64,000 nt of DNA, taken from assembly GCA_028455995.1 (NCBI GenBank), contig JABELC010000015.1:1-64000 (forward strand), read 5' to 3'. Shown in pieces: positions 27,960 through 37,476 of the stretch (position 1 is its first letter; each line of letters opens with the position of its first letter). The notes beneath the pieces are model-generated. The model did not search any database and was not told the DNA's origin. It worked only from the letters and a program-made list of their open reading frames with translations. The stretch comes from Scleromitrula shiraiana (taxonomy: Eukaryota > Ascomycota > Leotiomycetes > Helotiales > Sclerotiniaceae). The position numbers and the translations under genes are program-made.

Positions 27960-28119
27960 TATTTATATAATTTCAGGGATATAGAACTATATAATATAAA
28001 TACTTTTTTATATTATATTAATATATTCAAAAAATTCAAGAAAGGTATTGTACGCCGTCGATAGTATATATCTCCTCAACGGGCACGTGATGTAAGGTCA
28101 TGTATTGACTATACAGACA
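27960..28119 (+). repeat. 3' LTR of the complete element
   Basis: It starts tatttatataatttcaggg (RIP form of TGTTTGTATGACTCCGGGG) and ends actatacagaca. From about 28,040 onward it keeps GTACGCCGTCGATAG, CTCCTCAACGGGCACGTGAT and the terminal segment nearly intact. It is followed directly by the target duplication gaaat. Confidence 0.9.
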
Positions 28120-28124
28120 GAAAT

Positions 28125-28556
28125 ATTTATTATTATAAAATTAAGAATATTTAAAAGTTTAAAAAAAATTAAATAATTTCAAAAAATATCAAGATTAGAT
28201 TAGAAAAATAAATATAAAATTCTTTTTGAATATAAAGATTAAAATGAAATATATTATAAGATATATTTAAAAGATAAGAATAGTTATTAGGTTATAATAT
28301 TTCAAGAAAAAGAAAAAAAAATAATATAAAAAATAAATTGAAAAAATAGAAAAAGAAGATAAATATTATTAATAAAAAAAAGATGTAAAAAAATGAAATT
28401 AAAAAAATTGTTTTTTTATTGTTCTTTTTAAAGTTAGATTCTTAATCTTTTTTTGAAATATATTAATTATAAAAAGACAAATCTCAAATTATCGAGATAT
28501 AAAGTTTTAATAGTTTTATATAGTTAATAATTGAAATAGGACTTTAAATAAAAAAA
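28125..28556 (+). mobile_element. LINE-like copy, part right of the LTR element insertion, with 3' terminus
   Basis: It continues the copy broken by the LTR element. It contains the conserved terminus (about 28,432-28,544, ending aggactttaaat) and an A-rich tail. It aligns with 5,965-6,475. Confidence 0.65.
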
Positions 28557-29762
28557 AAATTCGATATGTTTCTATTATAGTTTAAATTAAAACAATACAT
28601 TTTCAATTTTTCATTTTATATTCTTCAATTAAATATTTTATTATTGATTGTTCTTTCGATGCTTTTTTCATATTAATTAAACAACTTACAATCTGTATTG
28701 ATTACATAAATTAATATATATATCAATTAAATAAATTAGTAATTATATTAATTATACTTCAATTAATTATAATTAAATTTGTATAATTTGAATAATTTTG
28801 GTCTTTTATCATTATTATGATTTTAATTTATTAATTTTATTTAAAAGTATTAAATAAAGTTTTTAATTTAAACATTTCAATTTAACTATCAAATATATTA
28901 AAAAATATTTTTTTGTTCAATAATTTGATTTATATTTTTCAATATATTAATGATTTTTTTCTAATTTATTATTATATATAATTTTAACAAAATTGAAACG
29001 ATATTAATTAATAATTTTAAACTTTATGTTATGATTATATAAACAATATCAATATTCATTGGACTTTCTTTTAATTGTACTTATAGATAATCAAATATTT
29101 AAATAAACGTATGTCTAGACCCTCAATCCTCCCCCTAAAACACATTGCTGAAACAGGAGTTTAAACCCTAAAAATAATATATATATTTAAATAAAAAACC
29201 CTTATAAAAGAATTAATAATTGCTATATTAAGTAAACAATTTTTCATTTCTTATTTTATTTTAATACTTTATTTTGAAAACTAAAATAAAATCAGAAGAT
29301 CAATTTAAAAGAATATTAATAAATATAAAGATTGTTCAGAATAATTATCATATATTATAATTGATATAAACTTTTTGATAATTTTATATTATTAAATAAC
29401 TTTTTTATATCATTAGTGATGATTTGATTAATTGAATATTGATAAAAAACTTTTAAAATTTAAATGTTATATTTCTTAATATTAAGATTTGATTTGATTT
29501 TTAAAAAGAATCAAATTTAGTTTAATTTTATTGTAAATCATGTAAAAATTAATGAAAAGATTTTGAAATTTTTATGTAATTTCGAATTTCAAGATTATCA
29601 TAAAAATTGAAATAATTTTGATTAATTATTTTATTAAGTTATTAAATTATAATTTATGATATTGACTATAGTAATTATGAAATCATAATTAATTATATTA
29701 ATTACATTACTATATGAGTTATATAAAGAATCATTATATTTAGTTTCTTCTAATATTTATGA
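28557..29762 (-). mobile_element. Minus-strand LINE-like copy lacking its 3' terminus
   Basis: It is colinear with 9,600-10,850 and 30,330-31,480, clearest at 29,400-29,690 and at the end (cattatatttagtttcttct, matching 10,808-10,830). Its left end abuts the tail of the plus-strand copy. It contains the short insertion at 29,108-29,182. Confidence 0.6.
29108..29182 (+). mobile_element. 75-bp internally deleted retroposed copy with 13-bp target duplication
   Basis: The insert carries GTCTAGACCCTCAATCCTCC, CCCTAAAACACATTG, then CTGAAACAGGAGTTTAAACC: the family's 3' segment with about 75 bp deleted between ACACATTG and GAAACAGG. It is flanked by the exact 13-bp repeat atatttaaataaa (29,095-29,107 and 29,183-29,195). 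It is the least mutated copy in the window. Confidence 0.8.
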
Positions 29763-29763
29763 A

Positions 29764-31520
29764 TTTTTTTTTTTTTTTTTTTTTTTTTGTTTAAAATCTT
29801 GTTTTAGTTATTGACTATATAAGACTATCAAAGTTTAATATTTCGATAATTAAAGATTTGTATTTTTATAATCAATATATCTTAAAAAAAGATTGAAAGT
29901 CTACTTTTAAAAAAATAAAATAAAATAATTCTTTTAATTTCATTTTTTTATTTTATTTTTTATAATTTTTTTTCAAATAATCTCTTTTTTGTTATCAATA
30001 ATATCTATCTTTTTTTCTTTTTTAATTTATTTTTCATATTAATTTATGTTTGAATATTATAGTTTAATAATTATTTTTGTTTTGTAGATATATTTTGTAA
30101 TGTATTTTATTTTAAGTTTTATATTTAGAAAAAGTTTTATATTTATTTTTTTTAATTTAATTTCTATATTTTTTGAAATCATTTAATTTTTTTGGAATTT
30201 TTGAGTATTTTTAATATTTTAAAAATAAGTATTTTAAAGATTTATATATATATATATAATAATTGTTTAAATGTATTTTAATTTAAATAAATATAATTCA
30301 ATATATTTATATTATAATTTTAATTAAAATAATATATTATTAATTTTTTATTTATATTTTTAAACAATAGAATTCTATTTTAATTTTTTAATTAAATATT
30401 TTGTTATAAATCGTTTTCTTTATTTTTAATATTTTTTTTCATTTATATTAATTAAAGTAATTAGTTTTATATTAATTATAATAAAATTAATTATATTTAA
30501 ATCTAAATATTATTATATAATAAATTTAATAAATTTATTAGTTTTTTTATTATTTATAATATTAATATAATTTAGAATTTAATAAAGCGAAACTTTGGCT
30601 TTATATATTTTGATTTATTTTATTATTTTTATAGTTTTGATTTATTGATTTTATTTAAAGTTATTGAATAAAATTTTTAATTCAAATAGTTTAATTTGAT
30701 TGTTTAAATATATTTAAAAATAGACTTTTAATTTAATAATTTGATTTATTATTTTGATTGTATAAATGATTTTTTTTAATTTATTATTATATATAATTTT
30801 TCAAAAATTTAAATTATATTATTTAATATTTTTTACTTCTAAATTATAATTATATAAAGTAATATTAATATGAATTAAATTTCTTTTAGTTCTTTTTAGA
30901 AATATAAATATATTCAAATAAAACTTTTTTATAAAAAAGTTAATGATTAATAATTTATTTAAATAATTTTTTATTTTTTATTTTTTCAATATTTTATTAA
31001 TTAGAATAAAATATAATGTGTTTTTATTTTAAAAAATAAAATAAAATTAATAAATTAGTTTAAAGAAATATTAATAAAAATAAAGTTTATTGAGGATTAA
31101 TATAATATATTATAATTAAAATAGATTTTTTGGTGATTTTATTTTATTAAATAGAATTGTTTTATTATTTATGATAATTTAATTGATAGAGTATTAATGA
31201 GCAAGTTTTAATATTTAAATATTATATTTTTTAATATTAAAGTTTGATTTAATTATTAAAAAAAGTAAGTTTATTTTAATTTTTATAATTAATATAAAAG
31301 ATTTTTAAAAGATTTTCAAGATTTTTTATAGTTTTAAATTTTATAATTATTTTAAAAATTTGATTAGTTTTAATTGATTTTTTTTATTAAACTATTAAAT
31401 TATAATCAAATATATTGATAACATAAATTATATAGATTTATTAAATAATTATTATATTTAGCTTTTTTTTAATATTTATAAATTTTATTATATAATGAAA
31501 TATTGATTTTGTTTATTTAA
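29764..31520 (-). mobile_element. LINE-like element, minus strand, with 25-nt poly(A) tail
   Basis: A run of 25 T (29,764-29,788) is the poly(A) tail read from the minus strand, followed by the reverse complement of the conserved terminus (29,790-29,912) and about 1.6 kb colinear with 9,504-10,895. The far end near 31,440-31,520 (tatttagcttttttttaata) matches 10,808-10,840 but is more mutated. No reading frame survives. Confidence 0.7.
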
Positions 31521-31539
31521 ATATATATTTATTCATTTT

Positions 31540-34500
31540 TTAAAAATTAGGTTAATATTAAATTATGTATTTAATTAATAAATTAATTTATTTAATTATA
31601 ATGTTTTTTAATTAAAAAATATAATGATTAGTTTAATCTTTTTATTTTCAATGAAATAAATTAGTTTAATTTTAATAATATTAAACTATATTATATTGAT
31701 AGTTTTTTTTTATTATAGTATAATGATATTTTTTTTAAAAATAATTTTTTTTTTTTTTTTCGAAAATATAAAAAATATTATGAAAACTATATTATTAATG
31801 TATAATAAAAATTTTTTATTAGAATATTAACAAAACCTTTTTGTATAAATTAAAGATAAAATTAGATTATTTTATAGTATTTTAATATTGATTTAGCTAA
31901 ATATTTTTGATTATTTAGTAAATACAAGTTTTAATTTTTAGTTTTTTAAAAATGATTTTATTTATATTATTAAATTTCTTGAAATATTCAATTTTTTTAG
32001 AATATTTAATAATTAATTTTTGATTATATAATTAAATGCTTCTTTTATATGAAAAAGATTATAGATATTTTTAATCTAAACTTTTTATTTAATCAGATTT
32101 TATTTATAAAAAATACTATTATGTTAATAATTGATTTTGTGAATTAATCATTAATTTACAAAAGATAAAGTAGATTAATAGTTTTTATAAGTTAGTTTAG
32201 TTTTTCAGTTAATATTTGTTTATTGACTTTTTTTAGATGATTTAATAAAAAATTATTTAATAAATTTTGAAAATAGAATAATTTGATTAATTTTATTAAT
32301 TTAGTTTATGATTTATTTATTTAGAAATAGAAATTTTCAAAAAAAAGAAAATAAAGTGTTGTAAAAAAATTTGTATTTTTTTTTAAAGTTTATAGTAAGA
32401 ATTTATATATTTAATTAACAAATACTAGATGTTTTATTTATTTTTTATTTATTAATATATATTATTATTTTAAAAATAGATTCAAAATTTTTATTTTTCA
32501 AAAAAAATTTCAATAGTTGTGTTTGGCTTTTTTGATTAAAAAAAATATTTAATCTTAAATTAAAAACAAATTTTTTATTTAATAATTTTTTTATAACTTT
32601 TTTGGTTTTTAAAGCATCTTTTTTTAAAAAGATTTCAATTTGTTATTTTATTAAAATTTCAATAAATGTATTGATTTATTAATCAAAATATTAGTTTTAA
32701 TTATAATTATAATAGAATTAATAAATTTTATTATTATTTAATTTAAAAAATTAATAATTTATTTTAAATATATAATGTTAATAAAAAGAATTACAAACTT
32801 TATGAATTTTTTTGAATAAATAATAAAAATTTAATTAAGTTTAGTGATTTTAAATTGAAAGATTTATTAATTTATTTTTTTAATATTAAATTATTTAAAA
32901 ATAAAAAGAATATTAATGAAAATTAGATTTTGGATAAAAAATAAAATGATATAGTAATTTAAATTTATTTTTTAAAAGATTTATTAATTTTTAATATTAA
33001 TTTTTTCAATAAAAATAAAATTGAAAATTGTTTTTTTTATCTAAAATGTAAAAAAGATTTTTTTTCTAGGTTATTATATAATTTTACATTATTAAATTTA
33101 ATTTATTTAAAAAATCAATTTATATTATTATATTTAAAAAATAAAAAGTTTCATCAAAAACAATAAATATTAAAGTTTTTTAAAATAAATCTTTCAAAAT
33201 TAATTAAAAAAAGATAAAAGATTTAATTAAATATAAATTACTTTTATTTTTTTTGATCTTTTTATTATAAACATTATAAATTGATATTTTATTATTTTAA
33301 TTTATAATAATATTTCAAATTATTAAATTAAGATTCTAAAAAAAATTTAGAATCATTTTTATTAAGTTTAAATATTTTTAATAATATAGATTGTAATATA
33401 TAAGAAGTTTAGAGATAATAAAAAGATTGAAATAAAATTAAGATATAAAATAAAATAAAAATTTGAATTTTGAATACCTTAAAGTTTTTACATAAATATT
33501 AAATTTAAATTTAATTTGATTATTATTTAAAAAATATTTTTATATTTATTTCATTTTTATAAAGATTTATTTGAATAATTTTTAGGTAATCTTTTTTAAT
33601 TTATAAAATTATAATTGTTTAATTTTTAATTATTTTTTAAATTTTATAGATTTTATTATTTATTATATATATTTTTTATAATTAGTATATTTTAAAGTGA
33701 AAGGAATATATTTATTATTTTTAATTTTCTATATATTATAATGATATATTTTGATTAAATAGTTTTTATTATAGAATTAATATTTATATTTATTTTTGTA
33801 ATATTAATTTAAATAGTTAAATTTTTAGTATTTAGAGTATTGATCTGAAAATATATAAAATAAAGCTTTTTAATTTTAATTCAAATATTAATAATATAAA
33901 ATTAGTAATATATTGTATAATTAAATTTTTTGTTTTCTAATACAAATTATTATTATTAAATTAATCTTTTAATTTTAATTTTTTTTAAAAGATAATAATT
34001 AATATAGTTATTTAATTATTATAAACTTTTTATTAAAATTTGAATTTTGTTTTTAATTAATTTTATTTTTTTTTAAATTATTAAAATCAATAATTAATAT
34101 TTTATAAAAAACTATTTTAAAATATAAGTTATTTTTTTAAATAAATTTAAATATAATTATTTTTTTTAAATCGGTTATTTTTTCATAAAAGATTTGATAT
34201 ATAATTTTTTATTATAATAATAATAAAGTTTTTAGTAAATGATTTTATCATTGAAATAGTAATTAGATTTTTGATATTTTTATTTATAAAAGCAATATCA
34301 AATATATTTTAGAATTTTAAAAAGAAATAATAAATAAGAAACTTAGATTAGAATAAATTAATATTAATTTGTTAAAATTGCTTTTTTTTATTTTTAAAAA
34401 AGATTTTTTATTTTTAATTGTTATTTTAGTTTATTTAATATTATTATTGTTTTTAACAATATTTATTTAAAATATATTAATTAAAATAAAGTTTAAAGAA

Positions 34501-35200
34501 AAAATTGAAAAAAAGATTAAAATAAATAATCAAATTGGTTTTATATTAATTTTAATTAATATAATTACAATATTAGTTTTAATTAAATTGTGTATTTTTG
34601 TTTTGATATTTTTTATGATATTTTATAAGTTAGTGATTTAAGATTTTATAATAGATTATAAGTTTATTATTTAGAATATAATGATTTTTGATAATATTAT
34701 TTTTTTATTTTATATCTTTTGAAAATTTGAACAAAATTTAAAAACTTTATTTGTTTTTTATTATTTTTATTTATGTTTATAATTTTTATAATAAAGTTAT
34801 ATATTTTAAAGATAAAATTAATAATAATTAGTTTTTTAATTAGACATATAAATTTAATAAATAGTTTGATTTAAATAAAAAATAGTTTTTTTTAATATTA
34901 TTATAATTAATTTAAAAGTAATTAATAATTATATAATATAAAAAATTATTAAAATTATTAAAGATAAATTTTATTAAAATTTTAATAATTACAAATTTAT
35001 TATATTAAAAAAAATAGTTTTAATTAATTTAGTAAATTGATATTTAATAATGTTTTTTTATAATTGATTTATTTTAATAAACTTAAAGGAAATTAGTCTG
35101 ATTTTAATCTAAATATATTTATAGATTAATGGCGGTATTTATTTTGCGTGTAGTGGTGGTGAATGTGATATGGAGGTGAATATTTATGAATTTAATTATA
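31540..35200. repeat. Unidentified ~3.6-kb repeat, copy 1 (RIP-degraded)
   Basis: It aligns in direct orientation with 35,440-39,950. Clear blocks are 31,690-32,160 with 35,570-36,045 (aaaactatattattaatgta.. ), 32,160-32,330 with 37,484 onward, and 33,470-33,900 with 38,560-38,930. It is probably a transposon of unknown class; no frames survive. Near its right end, 35,128-35,190 (atggcggtatttattttgcg, gtggtggtgaatgtgatatg) is noticeably less AT-rich and unmatched. Confidence 0.6.
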
Positions 35201-35271
35201 TAATGTAATATTAATTTTGTTCATTTAGTATGTCTTTTTATATATATATTGGAAATATTAAATTATATATT

Positions 35272-35432
35272 TGTTTGTATGACTCCGGGGGTATGGAACA
35301 ATACAATTACGGGTATCCTCTGTATTGTATTAATATGTTCAAGGAGTTCAAGAAGGGTGTTGTACGCCGTCGAGAGTATATGTCTCCTCAACGGGCACGT
35401 GACGTAAGGTCACGTGTTTGACTATACAGACA
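35272..35432 (+). repeat. Preserved solo LTR, 161 bp, with 5-bp target duplication
   Basis: It begins TGTTTGTATGACTCCGGGGG, ends TTTGACTATACAGACA and is flanked by the exact 5-bp direct repeat atatt (35,267-35,271 and 35,433-35,437). It shows little or no RIP-type change, in contrast to the four other LTR copies, so it either arrived or became solo after RIP activity or escaped because a single 161-bp repeat is short for RIP. Near its end it carries CACGTGAC and GTCACGTG as an inverted pair around cgtaag. The 63-codon open frame across it is incidental. Confidence 0.88.
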
Positions 35433-36050
35433 ATATTTAAATAATATATTAAGTCATTTAATTGTATTATCTTGTAATCAAAAGAGTGATGTTCAATGTA
35501 AATTACTTATTCTTAATAATATTTAATTATATCATAATAATAATAAAAATTCATATTATATTAATAACAAGAAATTATATTATATTGATAATCTTTTTTA
35601 ATACATTATAATAATATTTTTACATTCTAAAATATTTTTACTTTTTTTAAAAAAAGAAATCATGAGAATTATATTGTTAATATATAATAAAGGTTTCACA
35701 TTAGAATATGAATAAAAACTATTTATATGATATAAAGAAAAATAATAAAAATCCAATAATGTTATAATATTTTTATATTAATTTAATACAAGTTTGTTAA
35801 TTATTTATTGAACAAAATCCTTTTCTTTCAATCTTTTAATTATATATTAAACATTAATCTTAATTTTTAATTTTGTTAAAAAACATACTTTTTTTAATAG
35901 GATTTTTTTCATTTATTTAATAATTAGTTCTTAATTATATGTTTACATATATTTTTTTATATTAAAAAACTATTCTATTATTCTTTGGTTTCAATTATTA
36001 AAGTTTATTTATATTAACAATTAATTTCTGAATTACTTACTTATTGATCT

Positions 36051-36497
36051 GGTCCGCCCCATTCAGCAATAAGCTCTATTTATAAATCAGACTACTTCAT
36101 TGGTCAATTGGACTTTATTGCTGAATAGAGCATCTTATTAATTAATCGGTTGATTTATTAATTAAATAATTTTAAAGATATACTTTTTTTAAAAAAACTT
36201 ATTTTAAATTAAACTTTATTTATTAATAAAAAATTAATAATAAAAAAATAAAAATAAAATTTTTTAATATTATTTTAATTGTTTTTTAACTTTTTTAATT
36301 CTAATGTTTTTAACCCCTTTATTTTTCTATATTTTTATAAAATAAATTACATTCTAATCAAAAAATTTAATTTTGAGCTGGTTGATCAATGGGATACTTC
36401 ATTTGGCAATGAGGTCCGATTGACTAATAGGAGAGTCCGATTTATCAATAGGATAGTCTATTTACAAATGAGAGTTATTGCCGAATGGAGCGGACTA
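36051..36497. mobile_element. ~450-bp element with GTCCGC terminal inverted repeats and ~20-bp subrepeats
   Basis: The left end GGTCCGCCCCATTCAGCAAT is an imperfect inverted copy of the right end ATTGCCGAATGGAGCGGAC. Inside each end, a ~20-bp motif (CAAT..GGACT type, e.g. gtccgattgactaatagga, gtccgatttatcaatagga, gtctatttacaaatgaga) is repeated in degenerate form. The middle is A/T-rich. No coding capacity. It looks like a non-autonomous DNA transposon with subterminal transposase-binding repeats (inference); flanking gatct on both sides of the compound insertion fits a 4-5 bp target duplication. The family is not identified. Confidence 0.65.
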
Positions 36498-37476
36498 CTC
36501 GGTTAGATTAAAATTGAAGCACGCGCAAATTACCGAAAAACCCTCAAAATCGATGATTTTATATAAATCACCTCTTGCGCCGATGTAAATAAATTGATCA
36601 ATTATTTATAAAATTATTTAAAATTTTAAATAAAAATTGTTTTTATATTGAAATATTTATTATTAATACATAAAAGTTAAATAATGATTTTAAAATTTAT
36701 AATATTTAATAAAATATAAAATAAAAATCATATAAAAATATAATATTTTTAATTTAATTTAAATCAAATAAATTACTATATTAAAAAATAATAAAGATAT
36801 ATATAAATATATAAAAAACAAATTTTTATTTAATATAAATATTATATATATTAAAAATATATAAAAAATATAATATAATAAAATTAAAAAAAAATATATA
36901 TAATATTTATAAATATTAAATATTATTATAATTTTGATTTTTAAAAATTATTAAAATCATTTCAAATTTTTATATATAACAATTTATATCTTTATAATTA
37001 TTATATTAAAATATTATTTAATATAATTTTGATTCAAATGAATTATTAAAATTTTTAAAAATTTTTAAAAATTAAAAATATCTTTAAAATTTCGACTTTT
37101 TAAAACTATTATATTATATTTTAATATATAATCTTTATATTAAATAAAAGCTTTTTTTTCTATATATTTATATATATCTTTATTATTTTTTAATATAATA
37201 ATTTATTTAATTTAAATTAAATTAAAAATATTGTATTTTTATATAATTTTTACTTTATATTTAATTAAATATTGTAAATTTTAAAATCATTGTTTTATTT
37301 TTATATATTAATAACGAATATTTTAATATAAAAATAATTTCCATTTAAAATTTTAAATAATTTTATAAATAATTGATCGATTTATTTACGTTGGCATAAG
37401 AGGTGTTTTATACAAAATCGTCGATTTTGAGGCAATTCGCTTATTTTGCGCGTGCTTCAATTTTAATTTGACCGAG
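36498..37476. mobile_element. 979-bp palindromic (fold-back) element with TA duplication
   Basis: The left end CTCGGTTAGATTAAAATTGA and right end TCAATTTTAATTTGACCGAG are inverted copies, and the similarity continues inward through AGCACGCGCAAA, CCTCAAAATCGA, CACCTCTTGCGCC and far into the A/T-rich arms, so that nearly the whole element is one inverted repeat with arms of about 430-480 bp around about 36,987. TA stands on both sides (36,496-36,497 and 37,477-37,478), as for Tc1/mariner-type insertions. No coding frame. It is best read as a fold-back MITE; a transcript would form a long hairpin. Confidence 0.8.

Larger units (their letters stand above)
20658..28119 (+). mobile_element. Complete LTR retrotransposon, 7,462 bp, destroyed by RIP
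   Basis: Two 160-bp direct repeats (20,658-20,817 and 27,960-28,119) bound a 7,142-bp internal region. The element is flanked by the exact 5-bp duplication gaaat (20,653-20,657 and 28,120-28,124), and the flanks join into one LINE-like sequence like that at about 5,965. Both LTRs begin with the counterpart of TGTTTGTATGACTC and end with that of TATACAGACA. The internal part is nearly devoid of C and G and all frames are closed, so gag, protease, reverse transcriptase and integrase cannot be recognised; Copia versus Gypsy is undecidable here. The orientation is taken from other copies: 5' internal homology with the minus-strand copy at 1-3,881 and 3' internal homology with 4,042-4,322. Confidence 0.88.

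Noticed and set aside
35230..35421. 63-codon open frame
   Set aside because: It spans a solo LTR with identifiable ends and target duplication.
36279..36506. 75-codon open frame
   Set aside because: It spans the right end of the GTCCGC element and runs into the palindromic element; no domain.
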